This document shows positions 8,182 to 17,893 of a stretch of 64,000 nt of DNA, piece after piece. Where the stretch lies: contig NZ_KE386571.1 of the NCBI RefSeq assembly GCF_000427645.1, positions 2,097,676 to 2,161,675 on the forward strand, given 5' to 3'. The translations under genes and the position numbers were made by a program. Origin of the DNA: Sphingomonas phyllosphaerae FA2 (GTDB lineage Bacteria > Pseudomonadota > Alphaproteobacteria > Sphingomonadales > Sphingomonadaceae). Each line of letters starts with the position of its first letter. Position 1 is the stretch's first letter. The notes under the pieces are model-generated. The model was not told the origin of the DNA and searched no databases. It worked only from the letters and a program-made list of their open reading frames with translations.

Positions 8182-9528
8182 TCAGCGGCGGCGCGCGCCC
8201 TTCAGCTTCGCCTTCTTGATGAGATCGCCATACTGGTGCGCCAGCAGGTGCGACTGGATCTGCGTTACCGTATCCATCGTCACGTTGACGACGATCAACA
8301 GGCTGGTCCCGCCCAGATAGAAGGGGATCGACAGCGCCGACACCAGATATTCCGGCACCACGCAGATGAAGGTCAGGTACGCCGCGCCGATCACGGTGAT
8401 GCGGGTCAGCACGTAATCGAAATAGCTCTCGGTGTTCTTGCCGGGGCGGATGCCCGGGATGAACCCGCCGTAGCGCTTCAGATTCTCGGCCGTCTCCTCG
8501 GGGTTGAAGACCACCGCGGTGTAGAAGAACGAGAAGAAGATGATGCCGGCCGAATACAGCAGCATGTAGATCGGCGAGCCGTGCTGGAGATACTGGTTCA
8601 GCCCGATCAGGATGTCGCCGAAGCGGCTTTCGCCCGCGACGCGATTGCCCGCGAACTGCGTAATCGTCAGCGGCAGCAGCAGCAACGACGAAGCGAAGAT
8701 TGGAGGGATCACGCCTGCGGTGTTGATCTTGAGCGGCAAGTGGCTGCGGTCGGCCTGCATCCCGCGCTGCGTCTGGCGCTTGGGATATTGGATCAGGATG
8801 CGGCGCTGCGCGCGCTCCATGAAGCAGATCAACAGGATCAGCCCGATCACGACGACGATGATCGCAATGATCGACACCGCGCTGGTCGACCCCGAGCGGC
8901 CACCTTCGAGCAGGTTGAGCAACGTCGTCGGCAGATGCGCGACGATGCCGGCCATGATGATCAGCGAGACGCCGTTGCCGATGCCGCGGCTCGTGATCTG
9001 CTCACCCAGCCACATCAGGAACATCGTGCCGCCGATCAGCGAGATCACCGCCCCGACGCGGAACAGCATCCCCGGCTCGATCACCGCACCGCCGGCTTCC
9101 AGCCCGCGCGCGATGAAATAGCCCTGCACCGCGGTCAGCCCGACGGTGCCGTAGCGGGTGTACTGGTTGAGCTTTTTGCGGCCCGATTCGCCTTCCTTCT
9201 TGATCGCGGCGAGCTGCGGACTCAGCGAGGTCGCGAGCTGCACGACGATCGACGCCGTGATGTACGGCATCACGCCCAGCGCGATCAGCGACGCGCGCGA
9301 CAGCGAGCCGCCCGAGAAGGTGTTGAAGAAGTCGAGCACGCCGCCCTTCATCCGCTCGGCCAGCACGCCGAGCTGCGTCGGGTCGATCCCCGGCAGCGGG
9401 ACATAGCTGAGCAGACGGAAAACGATCAGCGCACCGATCGTAAACCACAGTCGCTTCTTGAGGTCGGTAGCCTGCGAAAACTTCGCGAGGCTGATGCTCT
9501 GCGCCATCTGGTCGGCTGCGGATGCCAT
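8182..9528 (-). CDS. secY: protein translocase subunit SecY
   Basis: SecY forms the protein-conducting channel of the inner membrane with SecE and SecG. The 448-residue chain has the ten hydrophobic segments of the family. It also has the family signature GIGNGVSLIIMAGIVA in the middle and the cytoplasmic loop RPGKNTESYFDYVLTRITV that contacts ribosomes and SecA. It is separated from rplO by a 214-base spacer with a terminator and a promoter-like pair of boxes, so secY-adk is probably a separate unit from the spc genes. Confidence 0.97.
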   Translation of the reverse strand: MASAADQMAQSISLAKFSQATDLKKRLWFTIGALIVFRLLSYVPLPGIDPTQLGVLAERMKGGVLDFFNTFSGGSLSRASLIALGVMPYITASIVVQLATSLSPQLAAIKKEGESGRKKLNQYTRYGTVGLTAVQGYFIARGLEAGGAVIEPGMLFRVGAVISLIGGTMFLMWLGEQITSRGIGNGVSLIIMAGIVAHLPTTLLNLLEGGRSGSTSAVSIIAIIVVVIGLILLICFMERAQRRILIQYPKRQTQRGMQADRSHLPLKINTAGVIPPIFASSLLLLPLTITQFAGNRVAGESRFGDILIGLNQYLQHGSPIYMLLYSAGIIFFSFFYTAVVFNPEETAENLKRYGGFIPGIRPGKNTESYFDYVLTRITVIGAAYLTFICVVPEYLVSALSIPFYLGGTSLLIVVNVTMDTVTQIQSHLLAHQYGDLIKKAKLKGARRR

Positions 9529-9587
9529 CGTGTCGGTGTATCCTGGAAACGAAGAACGGCGGGATGCGTTTATACCGCCCCGCCGCT

Positions 9588-9615
9588 CATATAGGCGCTT
9601 GGCGCGCCTTGTCTA
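9588..9615 (-). promoter_or_regulatory. candidate promoter for secY-adk
   Basis: On the minus strand TAGACA (9615-9610) and TATATG (9593-9588) are separated by 16 bases. They lie 60-87 bases before the secY start and just after the rplO terminator. The match to the vegetative consensus is moderate. Confidence 0.4.
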
Positions 9616-9701
9616 ACCCGGTGAGGCGCGAACGGCGGGAAAGCCGGTAGGTCGGGCCGTCCCGCGCGCGATTGCCGCGCGCCATCGGCCCGGAAACGAA
9701 G

Positions 9702-9730
9702 AAGGGGCGCGGACCCAGCCCGCGCCCCTT
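9702..9730 (-). terminator. terminator after rplO
   Basis: AAGGGGCGCGG pairs with CCGCGCCCCTT around a 7-base loop, starting 13 bases past the rplO stop. It is followed on the minus strand by CTTCGTTTCC. The T-run is interrupted, so termination may be partial. The remainder of the 214-base rplO-secY spacer contains the promoter-like boxes and another dyad around GGCGGG. Confidence 0.6.
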
Positions 9731-9742
9731 TCCGAGTCGGCG

Positions 9743-10264
9743 TTACGCCTGCTTGCGCGCCGCCTGCGCGGTGCGGTGCTTGGCCTTCGCCTTGTCCGCG
9801 GCCGGCACGATCTCCGGCACGGTGACCGAGCCGCCGGCCTTCTCGACCGCTTCACGCGCCGACGACGACACGCCCGCGACGGTGAAGTTCAGCTTCGCCG
9901 AATACTCGCCCTTGGCGAGCAGACGGACGCCGTCCTTGCCTCCACGCGCGAGGCCCGCGGCCTTCAGCGCGGCGTGGTCGATGTCGGTGCCGGTCAGCTT
10001 GCCCGCATCGATCGCCTTCTGGATCGCGCCCAAGTTCACCTCGGCATAGTCCTTGGCGAAGATGTTGTTGAAGCCACGCTTCGGCAGACGCATGTGGAGC
10101 GGCATCTGGCCGCCCTCGAAGCCCGCGATCGACACACCTTCGCGGCTCTTCTGACCCTTGACGCCGCGGCCGCCGGTCTTGCCCTTGCCCGAGCCGATAC
10201 CGCGACCGACGCGGATCTTGCGGTGACGGGCGCCCTGGTTGTCGCTGAGTTCGTTGAGCTTCAT
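9743..10264 (-). CDS. rplO: 50S ribosomal protein L15
   Basis: L15 is a late-assembly protein of the large subunit. The 173-residue product starts at [16 protein letters not shown], the family opening, with the [22 protein letters not shown] stretch typical of its extended N-terminus split by Gly and Lys. It is longer than the E. coli 144-residue form because of an Ala/Lys-rich tail. It lies 97 bases after rpmD and is the last gene before the terminator. Confidence 0.97.
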   Translation of the reverse strand: MKLNELSDNQGARHRKIRVGRGIGSGKGKTGGRGVKGQKSREGVSIAGFEGGQMPLHMRLPKRGFNNIFAKDYAEVNLGAIQKAIDAGKLTGTDIDHAALKAAGLARGGKDGVRLLAKGEYSAKLNFTVAGVSSSAREAVEKAGGSVTVPEIVPAADKAKAKHRTAQAARKQA

Positions 10265-10361
10265 GTTATGCACTCGCTTTCGCTTTTTTCGCGCTGAAAT
10301 AAGGAAGGGGGCCGGCTAGCCCCCTTCGCTCGTTTTGTCATCACCGAAGTGACGAAAGGGC

Positions 10362-10541
10362 TCAGCCCTCCACCACCTCGACCATGTGCTGCACCTTGCG
10401 GATCATGCCGCGGACCGACTCGGTATCCTCGAGTTCGGACACCTTGTGCATCTTGTTGAGGCCCAACCCGACGAGGGTCGCGCGCTGGTCCTTGGTGCGC
10501 CGGATCGGCGATCCGGTCTGCTTCACCTTGATGGTCGCCAT
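10362..10541 (-). CDS. rpmD: 50S ribosomal protein L30
   Basis: L30 is a small globular protein of the large subunit. The 59-residue product reads [17 protein letters not shown] at its start and contains [11 protein letters not shown], the L30 signature. Length equals the family norm. It starts six bases after the rpsE stop, in the usual rpsE-rpmD-rplO order. Confidence 0.97.
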   Translation of the reverse strand: MATIKVKQTGSPIRRTKDQRATLVGLGLNKMHKVSELEDTESVRGMIRKVQHMVEVVEG

Positions 10542-10547
10542 GTCGCC

Positions 10548-11330
10548 TTACTCCACCACGGCCGCGGCATCCGCCTCGGCGGTCTGCGCATCGGCACCGT
10601 GACCGCGGCCCAGCAAGTCGGCAATCTTCTTGCCGCGACGCTGTGCCACCGACTTCGGCGAGGTCTGGTTGCCCAGCGCCTCGAACGTCGCACGGATCAT
10701 GTTGTACGGGTTCGACGTACCGACCGACTTGGTCACGACGTCGTGCACGCCCAGGCTCTCGAAGACGGCGCGCATCGGGCCACCCGCGATGATCCCGGTG
10801 CCCTGCGGCGCCGAGCGGACCGTGACGCGGCCGGCACCGAAGTGGCCGTTGCCGTCATGGTGCAGCGTGCGGCCTTCCTTCAGCGGAACGCGCAGCATCT
10901 TCTTCTTGGCAGCGGCGGTCGCCTTCGAGATCGCCTCCGGCACTTCGCGTGCCTTGCCATGACCGAAGCCAACGCGGCCCTTGCCATCGCCCACGACGAC
11001 CAGCGCCGCGAAACCGAAGCGCTTGCCGCCCTTCACCGTCTTCGAGACGCGGTTGATGTGGACCAGCTTCTCGATCAGCTCTTCGCCGCCGTCGTCCTGC
11101 CCACCACGGCGATCGTCGCGACGACCACCACGGCCGTCACGGCCACCGCCACGATTGCCGCCGGGGCCACCGCGACCACCGCCGCCACCCGGGCCGCCGC
11201 GACCGCGGCCGCCGCGCGCACCGCGCTCGCCACCGCCCTGGTAGCCACCGCCGGCGTTGCCGTCCTGCGGCGCCGCGGCGGGGGCTTCGTTCTCCGCAGC
11301 CTGCGGCTGCTGGTTGTTCTCGTCAGCCAT
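10548..11330 (-). CDS. rpsE: 30S ribosomal protein S5 with RGG-rich extension
   Basis: S5 contributes to decoding accuracy and mRNA unwinding at the entry tunnel. The 260-residue protein has a normal S5 core from about residue 83, with [15 protein letters not shown] sequence (here [15 protein letters not shown]), [14 protein letters not shown] and [15 protein letters not shown]. Residues 1-82 form an extension absent from E. coli S5: an Asn/Gln/Ala-rich start, then Gly/Arg/Asp with repeated RGG and GGR units. Low-complexity RGG tracts often bind RNA, so an RNA contact is a plausible inference. The only Met before the core is at the start used, and three bases separate it from rplR. Confidence 0.96.
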   Translation of the reverse strand: MADENNQQPQAAENEAPAAAPQDGNAGGGYQGGGERGARGGRGRGGPGGGGGRGGPGGNRGGGRDGRGGRRDDRRGGQDDGGEELIEKLVHINRVSKTVKGGKRFGFAALVVVGDGKGRVGFGHGKAREVPEAISKATAAAKKKMLRVPLKEGRTLHHDGNGHFGAGRVTVRSAPQGTGIIAGGPMRAVFESLGVHDVVTKSVGTSNPYNMIRATFEALGNQTSPKSVAQRRGKKIADLLGRGHGADAQTAEADAAAVVE

Positions 11331-11333
11331 GTC

Positions 11334-11684
11334 TTAGAACTCCAGTCCGGCTTCGCGCGCTGCCTCGGCCAGCGCCTTCACGCGGCCGTGAAACAGGAAG
11401 CCGCCACGATCGAAGACGACCTGCGTGACGCCGGCGGCCTTGGCCGCCTCGGCGACGCGCTTGCCGACGGCGGATGCCGCCTCGGCAGTGGCGGTCTTGC
11501 CATCGTGGTTGGACAAGGTCGACGCCGAGGCCACGGTGCGGCCCTGCGCGTCGTCGATGACCTGCGCATAGATGTGCTTGCCCGAACGATGCACCGACAG
11601 GCGCGGACGGGTGCCCGCACGCGCACGCAGCGCGGTACGGTTGCGGCGACGCCGCTTCTCGAAAAGCGAAAGACCCTTGGTCAC
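11334..11684 (-). CDS. rplR: 50S ribosomal protein L18
   Basis: L18 binds 5S rRNA in the central protuberance. The 116-residue sequence starts [20 protein letters not shown] and has [20 protein letters not shown] and the C-terminal [20 protein letters not shown], all family hallmarks. It overlaps the rplF stop by four bases (ATGA), implying coupled translation. Confidence 0.98.
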   Translation of the reverse strand: MTKGLSLFEKRRRRNRTALRARAGTRPRLSVHRSGKHIYAQVIDDAQGRTVASASTLSNHDGKTATAEAASAVGKRVAEAAKAAGVTQVVFDRGGFLFHGRVKALAEAAREAGLEF

Positions 11685-12214
11685 TTCTTCTTCCCTTCCT
11701 TACGGAAGATATACTCGCCGTCGTACTTGATGCCCTTGCCCTTGTACGGCTCCGGCTTGCGCCAGCGACGGACTTCGGCGGCGAGCTGACCCACGCGCTG
11801 CTTGTCGGCACCGCTGATCTCGACGGTGGTGGCGTCCGGCGTCTTCACCTCGATGCCTTCCGGCACGTCGATGTTGACGTCGTGGCTGTAGCCGAGCTGC
11901 AGCTTCAGGGTCTTGCCCTGCGCCGCGGCGCGATAACCGACGCCGGTGATGAGCAGCTTCTTGGTGAAGCCCTCGGTCACGCCGGTGACCAGGTTCTGCA
12001 CCATCGTGCGCTGCATGCCCCAGAAGGCACGGGCGCGCTTGGTGTCGTTGGCCGGCTGCACACCGATCGCGTCCGACTGGACGTCATAGGTGATCAGGTC
12101 CGACAGCGGCATCGACAGGGTGCCCTTGGGGCCCTTGACCGACAGCTCGTTGCCGTTGCGGGTTGCGGTGACGCCCGAAGGAATCGGAACCGCCTTCTTG
12201 CCGATGCGGCTCAT
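11681..12214 (-). CDS. rplF: 50S ribosomal protein L6
   Basis: L6 lies near the factor-binding site and stalk base. The 177-residue protein opens [15 protein letters not shown] and contains the two-repeat L6 fold, with [19 protein letters not shown] in the middle and [15 protein letters not shown] near the C-terminus. Length matches E. coli. The start shares one base with the rpsH stop (TGATG). Confidence 0.98.
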   Translation of the reverse strand: MSRIGKKAVPIPSGVTATRNGNELSVKGPKGTLSMPLSDLITYDVQSDAIGVQPANDTKRARAFWGMQRTMVQNLVTGVTEGFTKKLLITGVGYRAAAQGKTLKLQLGYSHDVNIDVPEGIEVKTPDATTVEISGADKQRVGQLAAEVRRWRKPEPYKGKGIKYDGEYIFRKEGKKK

Positions 12215-12609
12215 CAGAACACCTCCGCCAGCACTTCGCCACCGACGTTCTGCTCGCGCGCTTCCGCATCGGAAAGCACGCCGCGCGGCGTCGAGACGAT
12301 GGTGATGCCCAGGCCGTTCATCACACGCGGCAGGTCCTGCGACCCGCTGTAGATGCGGCGGCCGGGCTTGGAGACGCGCGCGACATGCTTGATCGCGGGC
12401 TGGCCCTCGAAATACTTCAGCTCGATGCGCACGCCGGCGGCGGGGCCCATCTGCTCTTCGGAATAGCCACGGATGTAGCCTTCGCGCTGGAGCACGTCGA
12501 GCACGCGGACGCGCAGCTTCGACGACGGCGAAAGGACGCTGTCCTTGCGCGCGCGCTGGCCGTTGCGGATACGGGTGAGCAGGTCACCCAGGGGATCGGT
12601 CACTGCCAT
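12214..12609 (-). CDS. rpsH: 30S ribosomal protein S8
   Basis: S8 binds 16S rRNA helix 21 and, in E. coli, represses the spc operon. The 131-residue product has [18 protein letters not shown] at the start and the C-terminal [20 protein letters not shown]. It starts nine bases after rpsN. An S8 target like the E. coli one was not identified around rplX-rplE by eye. Confidence 0.98.
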   Translation of the reverse strand: MAVTDPLGDLLTRIRNGQRARKDSVLSPSSKLRVRVLDVLQREGYIRGYSEEQMGPAAGVRIELKYFEGQPAIKHVARVSKPGRRIYSGSQDLPRVMNGLGITIVSTPRGVLSDAEAREQNVGGEVLAEVF

Positions 12610-12618
12610 CTTACGTCC

Positions 12619-12924
12619 TTACCAGCTCGACTTGGTGAGACCCGGGATCAGGCCCTTGTTGGCCAGATCGCGCAGCATCACACGGGCAAGCCCGAACTTG
12701 CGGTAGTACGCACGCGGACGACCGGTCAGCGCGCAGCGGTTGCGGATACGCGTGGGGTTCGCGTTGCGCGGCAGCTCGGCCATCTTCAGCCGCGCGATGA
12801 GACGCTCGGTCTCATCCAGCGACTGGTCGTTGGCCTGCGCCTTCAGCTTCGCCAGCTTGGGCGCGTACTGCGCCACCAGCTTCTTGCGACGCTCGTTCTT
12901 GTTCACGGAACTCAGTTTCGCCAT
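12619..12924 (-). CDS. rpsN: 30S ribosomal protein S14
   Basis: S14 is a small-subunit head protein. The 101-residue form lacks the CxxC zinc pairs and is the long, zinc-independent type. It contains [20 protein letters not shown] and ends [11 protein letters not shown], both diagnostic. It starts 35 bases after the rplE stop and nine bases before rpsH. Confidence 0.98.
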   Translation of the reverse strand: MAKLSSVNKNERRKKLVAQYAPKLAKLKAQANDQSLDETERLIARLKMAELPRNANPTRIRNRCALTGRPRAYYRKFGLARVMLRDLANKGLIPGLTKSSW

Positions 12925-12959
12925 GGACTTAAGCTCTCTCTATCAGACCAGAAGCGCGG

Positions 12960-13544
12960 TCATGCCGCCTTCTTTTCGGTCGTTTCTTCCTCGATCGGGA
13001 ACGGGAAGCCGAACAGACGCAGCAGCTCGCGCGCCTCGTCGTCGGTCTTCGCGCTCGTCGTCACGATCACGTCCATGCCGCGCACCTTGTCGACGCGGTC
13101 ATAGCTGATCTCCGGGAACACGATCTGCTCCTTGATGCCGCAGGCGTAGTTGCCGCGACCGTCGAAGCTCTTCGGGTTCAGCCCGCGGAAGTCGCGGACG
13201 CGCGGGAGCGCGATGGTGATGAAGCGGTCGAGGAACTCGTACATGCGCTCACGACGAAGGGTGACCTTCACGCCGATCGGCATGCCTTCACGCAGCTTGA
13301 ACTGCGCGATCGACTTCTTCGCCTTGGTGATCACCGGCTTCTGGCCCGCGATCAGCTCCATTTCCGACGCGGCCTGGTCGACGCGCTTCTTGTCCTGCGT
13401 CGCTTCGCCCACGCCCATGTTGAGCACGATCTTCTCGATGCGCGGGATTTCCATCGCATTCTTGTAACCGAACTTCTCGGTCATCGCCGCGACGATGCGA
13501 TCGTCATAGATCGCCTTCATGCGGGGCTTGTAGGCATCAGCCAT
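12960..13544 (-). CDS. rplE: 50S ribosomal protein L5
   Basis: L5 binds 5S rRNA and contacts P-site tRNA. The 194-residue product has [32 protein letters not shown] and [18 protein letters not shown], the family motifs, plus an acidic/basic tail about 15 residues longer than in E. coli. Its first eight bases overlap the end of rplX, suggesting translational coupling. Confidence 0.98.
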   Translation of the reverse strand: MADAYKPRMKAIYDDRIVAAMTEKFGYKNAMEIPRIEKIVLNMGVGEATQDKKRVDQAASEMELIAGQKPVITKAKKSIAQFKLREGMPIGVKVTLRRERMYEFLDRFITIALPRVRDFRGLNPKSFDGRGNYACGIKEQIVFPEISYDRVDKVRGMDVIVTTSAKTDDEARELLRLFGFPFPIEEETTEKKAA

Positions 13545-13854
13545 CGATCTTCTCCCCGGTCTTGACGGCGACGCGGACCTTCTTGCCGTCCTGCGTCTCG
13601 AAACGGACGCGGGTCGGCTTGCCGTCGGCGGTGACGTGAGCCACCTTCGAGATGTGCAGCGGTGCCTCGATCTTCTCGAGACCGCCCTGCGGGTTCGCCT
13701 GGCTCGGCTTGCGGTGACGGGTCGCGACGTTGACGCCGCCCACGATCACCTTGCCATCGCGCGGCATCGCCGCGGTCACGGTGCCGGTCTTGCCCTTGTC
13801 CTTGCCGGACAGGACGATGACCTGGTCGCCCTTCTTGATCTTCGCGGCGGCCAT
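13537..13854 (-). CDS. rplX: 50S ribosomal protein L24
   Basis: L24 initiates large-subunit assembly. The 105-residue reading starts [20 protein letters not shown] with the KOW motif at about 8-25 and contains [13 protein letters not shown]. The start shares one base with the rplN stop (TAATG), and the end overlaps rplE by eight bases. Upstream in-frame codons belong to rplN in another frame and are ignored. Confidence 0.97.
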   Translation of the reverse strand: MAAAKIKKGDQVIVLSGKDKGKTGTVTAAMPRDGKVIVGGVNVATRHRKPSQANPQGGLEKIEAPLHISKVAHVTADGKPTRVRFETQDGKKVRVAVKTGEKIDG

Positions 13855-14222
13855 TACAGCACCTCCGGCGCGAGCGAGATGATCTTCATGTGCTTCTTGC
13901 CACGCAGTTCGCGAACCACCGGGCCGAAGATACGGGTGCCGATCGGCTCCTCGTTCTTGTTGACCAGCACCGCGGCGTTGCCGTCGAAACGGATCACCGA
14001 ACCGTCGGCGCGACGGATGTCCTTGGCGGTACGCACGATCACCGCACGGTGAACGTCGCCCTTCTTCACGCGGCCACGCGGCTGCGCTTCCTTCACGCTG
14101 ACGACGATGATGTCGCCGACGCTGGCCGTGCGGCGCTTGGACCCGCCAAGCACCTTGATGCACTGCACCCGCTTCGCGCCGCTGTTGTCAGCGACGTCGA
14201 GATTGGACTGCATCTGGATCAT
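13854..14222 (-). CDS. rplN: 50S ribosomal protein L14
   Basis: L14 forms an intersubunit bridge. The 122-residue product starts [18 protein letters not shown] and has [20 protein letters not shown] and [15 protein letters not shown]. Length equals E. coli L14. It is the first gene of the spc section, preceded by GAAGGAAG and, about 50 bases upstream, by a strong terminator that follows rpsQ. Confidence 0.98.
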   Translation of the reverse strand: MIQMQSNLDVADNSGAKRVQCIKVLGGSKRRTASVGDIIVVSVKEAQPRGRVKKGDVHRAVIVRTAKDIRRADGSVIRFDGNAAVLVNKNEEPIGTRIFGPVVRELRGKKHMKIISLAPEVL

Positions 14223-14271
14223 CGATCCGCTTCCTTCTCGCTCATGGGGTGGATACCGACCCAACCCCGCC

Positions 14272-14315
14272 TAAAAAAACGACCCCCGGCGGCGGGCATG
14301 GCCCGCGCCAGGGGG
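14272..14315 (-). terminator. strong terminator between rpsQ and rplN
   Basis: On the minus strand CCCCCTGGCGCGGGC pairs with GCCCGCCGCCGGGGG around CAT with a single mispair, followed by TCG and seven T residues. It lies in a 223-base spacer (14223-14445) exactly at the S10/spc operon boundary. Only about 50 bases remain before rplN, so either a promoter sits inside the spacer or the hairpin works as an attenuator. Nothing coding is seen in the spacer. Confidence 0.85.
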
Positions 14316-14445
14316 AGCAGCCCGGTAGCCGCTCCGTCGATGGAAGGCAAGCCCCCATCCCACGTCGCCCCTCGCCCGCTCATGTGGTCTCCGGCGTGCT
14401 GCCGGACCCTGCACGAAACGGTGCGAGGCACTCGGTCATCGACGC

Positions 14446-14718
14446 TTACGCGTCGACGTCGACCCGTTCCGGTGCCACGTGCGTGTTCACACGATCCAGC
14501 ACCTTCCAGTTCTTCAGCTTCGACATCGGCGCGATCTCTTCGATGCGCACCGTTTCGCCAGCCTTGTACTCGTTCGCCTCGTCATGGGCGTGGTACTTCT
14601 TCGAACGGCGGATGATCTTGCCGTAGAGCGGGTGCTTGACCTTGCGCTCCACGTTCACGACCACCGTCTTCTCGCCCTTGTCGGAGACGATCACTCCGGT
14701 CAGCACGCGCTTCGGCAT
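14446..14718 (-). CDS. rpsQ: 30S ribosomal protein S17
   Basis: S17 is an early-assembly small-subunit protein with an OB fold. The 90-residue product begins [20 protein letters not shown] and contains [20 protein letters not shown]. It starts 11 bases after rpmC and is the last gene of the S10 section before the terminator. Confidence 0.98.
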   Translation of the reverse strand: MPKRVLTGVIVSDKGEKTVVVNVERKVKHPLYGKIIRRSKKYHAHDEANEYKAGETVRIEEIAPMSKLKNWKVLDRVNTHVAPERVDVDA

Positions 14719-14729
14719 GTGTCGTCCTC

Positions 14730-14936
14730 TTACTTGGCGTCAGCCGCAGCGTTGCGCTGCGTCTGCAGGGTCTTGATGCGGGCGATGTCCTTGCGGACCT
14801 CACGCACGCGGCTCGGCTTCTCGAGCTGGCTGGTCGCCGCCTGGAAGCGCAGGTTGAACTGCTCGCGCTTCAGGTTGCCCAGGCTCTCGGAGAGCTGGTC
14901 ATCGCTCTGGCCGTTATAGTCGGTCTTGTTCGCCAT
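14730..14936 (-). CDS. rpmC: 50S ribosomal protein L29
   Basis: L29 lies at the tunnel exit next to L23. The 68-residue helical protein includes [20 protein letters not shown] and the RKDIARIKT tail, matching the family. The N-terminus [15 protein letters not shown] is slightly different from E. coli. One base separates it from rplP. Confidence 0.97.
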   Translation of the reverse strand: MANKTDYNGQSDDQLSESLGNLKREQFNLRFQAATSQLEKPSRVREVRKDIARIKTLQTQRNAAADAK

Positions 14937-14937
14937 C

Positions 14938-15372
14938 TTACTCGCCTCCCAGGTGCGAGGTGTCGCCGAGGCGCGCCACGACCTTGGTCTTGATCGGCAG
15001 CTTCATCGCGGCGCGCTCAAACGCCTCCGCGGCCAGCGGCCCTTCGACACCGTCGAGCTCGAACAGGATCCGGCCCGGCTTGACGCGCGCGGCCCAGAAT
15101 TCCGGCGAACCCTTGCCCGAGCCCATGCGGACTTCGGCGGGCTTGCTCGACACCGGCACGTCCGGGAACACGCGGATCCACAGACGCCCCTGGCGCTTGA
15201 TGTGACGCGTGATCGCGCGGCGAGCCGCCTCGATCTGACGCGCGGTGATACGGTCCGGCTCCATCGCCTTGAGGCCATAGGAGCCGAAGTTCAGCGACGT
15301 ACCGCCCTTGGCGTCGCCGTGGATACGGCCCTTGAACGCCTTGCGGAACTTGGTGCGCTTCGGTTGCAGCAT
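14938..15372 (-). CDS. rplP: 50S ribosomal protein L16
   Basis: L16 organises the A-site region of the large subunit. The 144-residue product starts [19 protein letters not shown] and has [20 protein letters not shown] and [20 protein letters not shown]. It starts 12 bases after rpsC and one base before rpmC. Confidence 0.98.
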   Translation of the reverse strand: MLQPKRTKFRKAFKGRIHGDAKGGTSLNFGSYGLKAMEPDRITARQIEAARRAITRHIKRQGRLWIRVFPDVPVSSKPAEVRMGSGKGSPEFWAARVKPGRILFELDGVEGPLAAEAFERAAMKLPIKTKVVARLGDTSHLGGE

Positions 15373-15384
15373 GTCCGTTAATCC

Positions 15385-16092
15385 TTAGCGGCGGTCGTCG
15401 CGCGCCGGGCGCACGCCGGAGGTCTGAGCCTCCATCATGAGACGATCGGTGGCGAACGGGTCGTGACCGAGGATCTCACCCTTGAACACCCACACCTTCA
15501 CGCCGCAGACGCCGTACGCGGTGTGCGCTTCGGCATGGGCGTAATCGATGTTGGCGCGCAGCGTGTGCAGCGGCACGCGGCCCTCGCGATAGCTCTCCGA
15601 ACGCGCGATTTCCGCGCCGCCCAGACGGCCACCACAATAGACCTTGATGCCGTCGGCACCCAGGCGCATCGCGGACTGCACCGCGCGCTTCATGGCGCGA
15701 CGGAACGCGATACGACGCTCCAGCTGGTCGGCGATGCCCTGTGCGATCAGCTTGGCATCGACTTCCGGCTTGCGGATCTCGACGATGTTCAGCGACACGT
15801 CCGAGCTGGTCATCGCGCCGAGCGTCTTGCGCAGCTTCTCGATGTCCGAGCCCTTCTTGCCGATGATGACACCGGGGCGGGCCGCGAAGATCGAGATCCG
15901 GCACAGCTTGGCCGGACGGTCGATCACCACCTTGGAAATCGCGGCCTGCGGCAGCGTCTTCAGGATGTACTGGCGGATCTTCAGATCCTCCAGCAGCAGC
16001 TTCTTGTAATCCGCGCCCTCGGCGAACCAGCGGCTGTCCCAGGTGCGGTTGATCTGCAGGCGCAGACCGATCGGGTTGCTCTTGTGACCCAT
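15385..16092 (-). CDS. rpsC: 30S ribosomal protein S3
   Basis: S3 lines the mRNA entry channel. The 235-residue protein opens [20 protein letters not shown], has the KH domain motif [19 protein letters not shown] at about 70-88, and [19 protein letters not shown] in the second domain. It shares its start base with the rplV stop. Confidence 0.98.
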   Translation of the reverse strand: MGHKSNPIGLRLQINRTWDSRWFAEGADYKKLLLEDLKIRQYILKTLPQAAISKVVIDRPAKLCRISIFAARPGVIIGKKGSDIEKLRKTLGAMTSSDVSLNIVEIRKPEVDAKLIAQGIADQLERRIAFRRAMKRAVQSAMRLGADGIKVYCGGRLGGAEIARSESYREGRVPLHTLRANIDYAHAEAHTAYGVCGVKVWVFKGEILGHDPFATDRLMMEAQTSGVRPARDDRR

Positions 16093-16469
16093 TAGGCTTC
16101 TTCCTGCTCGCGCACGACGATCCGCAGCCGCGAGAACGGCTTCAGGATGCGGGTGGACTTGCCGCGGCCGCGCGTGGCGAACCGCTTCATGGTGATCGAC
16201 TTGCCGACCGACGCCTCGGCGACGACGAGTGCGTCGACGTCGAGGTTGTGGTTGTTCTCGGCGTTGGCGATGGCCGAGGCCAGCACCTTGCGCGCATCAA
16301 CCGCCATCGACTTCTTCGAGAAGGCAAGGATGTTCATCGCGTCAGCGGCCGAGCGGCCACGGATCAGCGCGGCGACCAGGCCCAGCTTCTGCGCCGAACC
16401 GCGGATCTGCGTGCCGACCGAGAGGGCTTCCTTCTCGCCGACCTTGCGGGGGGACTGAGGCTTGCTCAT
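16092..16469 (-). CDS. rplV: 50S ribosomal protein L22
   Basis: L22 has a long hairpin lining the nascent peptide tunnel. The 125-residue product contains [18 protein letters not shown] and the C-terminal [20 protein letters not shown]. It shares one base with both neighbours, rpsS upstream and rpsC downstream, consistent with tight coupling in the S10 section. Confidence 0.97.
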   Translation of the reverse strand: MSKPQSPRKVGEKEALSVGTQIRGSAQKLGLVAALIRGRSAADAMNILAFSKKSMAVDARKVLASAIANAENNHNLDVDALVVAEASVGKSITMKRFATRGRGKSTRILKPFSRLRIVVREQEEA

Positions 16470-16744
16470 CAGCGCTTGCCCTTCTTGTCAGCCGCGTGAC
16501 CCGGGAAATAGCGGGTCGGCGCGAATTCACCGAGCTTCATGCCGACCATGTCCTCGTTCACCGTCACCGGCACGAACTTGCGGCCGTTATAGACAGTGAA
16601 GGTCAGGCCGATGAACTGCGGCAGGATGGTGGAGCGACGCGACCAGGTCTTGATCGGCGCGCGGCCGCCCGAATCCTGTGCGACTTCGGCCTTCTTGAGC
16701 AGGCTCAGTTCGACGAACGGGCCCTTCCAGACGGAGCGCGCCAT
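16469..16744 (-). CDS. rpsS: 30S ribosomal protein S19
   Basis: S19 pairs with S13 in the small-subunit head. The 91-residue product starts [20 protein letters not shown] and has the signature [20 protein letters not shown] and [20 protein letters not shown]. It shares one base with the rplB stop. Confidence 0.98.
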   Translation of the reverse strand: MARSVWKGPFVELSLLKKAEVAQDSGGRAPIKTWSRRSTILPQFIGLTFTVYNGRKFVPVTVNEDMVGMKLGEFAPTRYFPGHAADKKGKR

Positions 16745-17577
16745 TACTTCTTCCTCGCGTGACGGCTACGGATGATCATCTTGTCCGTAGACTTGTTGTG
16801 GCGCGTGCGCGCACCCTTGGTCGGCTTGCCCCACGGCGTCACCGGATGGCGACCGCCCGAGGTCCGGCCTTCACCACCGCCGTGCGGGTGGTCGACCGGG
16901 TTCTTCGCCACGCCGCGCGTCAGCGGGCGCGAGCCCAGCCAGCGCGAACGACCGGCCTTGCCGAGGTTCTGGTTCTGGTTGTCCGGGTTCGACACCGCAC
17001 CGACCGTCGCCATGCAATCGCCATGGATGTAGCGCTGCTCGCCCGAGTTCAGGCGGACGATGACCATGCCGCGATCACGACCGACGACCTGCACGTAGGT
17101 GCCGGCCGAACGTGCGATCTGACCGCCCTTGCCGGGCTTCATCTCGACGTTGTGGACGATCGTGCCGACCGGCATCTGGCCCAGCTCCATCGCGTTGCCC
17201 GGCTTCACGTCGGTCTTCTTGCCCGCGACGACCTTGTCGCCGACGGCCAGACGCTGCGGCGCGATGATGTACGCCTGCTCGCCGTCCGGGTAGGAGATCA
17301 GCGCGATGAACGCGGTGCGGTTGGGATCATATTCCAGCCGCTCGACGGTGCCGTCGACGTCCCACTTCCGACGCTTGAAGTCGATGAAGCGGTAACGCTG
17401 CTTGTGGCCGCCCGCGATGCCGCGCGAGGTCACGTGGCCCTTGTTGTTGCGGCCGCCGGTCTTGCGCTTGCCCTCAGTCAGCGCCTTAACGGGCTTGCCC
17501 TTCCACAGCGACGACTTGTCGACGAGGATCAGGCCGCGCTGCGCCGGCGAGGTCGGGTTATAATGCTTGAGTGCCAT
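16744..17577 (-). CDS. rplB: 50S ribosomal protein L2
   Basis: L2 supports peptidyl-transferase activity and subunit association. The 277-residue protein has the N-terminal [20 protein letters not shown] and the invariant [19 protein letters not shown] segment near residues 225-243, which holds the essential His. Length matches the family. One base separates it from rplW. Confidence 0.98.
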   Translation of the reverse strand: MALKHYNPTSPAQRGLILVDKSSLWKGKPVKALTEGKRKTGGRNNKGHVTSRGIAGGHKQRYRFIDFKRRKWDVDGTVERLEYDPNRTAFIALISYPDGEQAYIIAPQRLAVGDKVVAGKKTDVKPGNAMELGQMPVGTIVHNVEMKPGKGGQIARSAGTYVQVVGRDRGMVIVRLNSGEQRYIHGDCMATVGAVSNPDNQNQNLGKAGRSRWLGSRPLTRGVAKNPVDHPHGGGEGRTSGGRHPVTPWGKPTKGARTRHNKSTDKMIIRSRHARKK

Positions 17578-17578
17578 C

Positions 17579-17893
17579 TTACTTGGCCCCCTCGGTGACG
17601 TCGATCGACTGCCCCTCGCGGAGCGTGACGATCGCCTTCTTCATGTCGGACCGCTGGTAGGGCGCACCCTTCCAACGCTTGGTCTTGCCCTTCTGGACGA
17701 TCGTGTTGACGCTGACGACGCTGACGTCGAACAGCGCTTCCACGGCCGCCTTGATCTCGGGCTTGGTCGCCTTGTTGGCGACCTTGAAGACCACCGCGTT
17801 CTGCTCGGAGAGCAGGGTCGCCTTCTCGGTGATGTGCGGCGCGACAATCACGTCATAATGACGGTTGTCGATCGCCTTTGCCGGCTTAGCCAT
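17579..17893 (-). CDS. rplW: 50S ribosomal protein L23
   Basis: L23 is the docking site for trigger factor and SRP at the tunnel exit. The 104-residue product has [20 protein letters not shown] and [19 protein letters not shown], the family signature. The start overlaps the end of rplD by eight bases. Confidence 0.97.
   Translation of the reverse strand: MAKPAKAIDNRHYDVIVAPHITEKATLLSEQNAVVFKVANKATKPEIKAAVEALFDVSVVSVNTIVQKGKTKRWKGAPYQRSDMKKAIVTLREGQSIDVTEGAK

Noticed and set aside
8101..9594. Plus-strand open frame opposite secY and adk
   Set aside because: The translation is low-complexity Asp/Arg/Gln-rich, as expected from reading a membrane-protein gene backwards. secY is unambiguous on the other strand.
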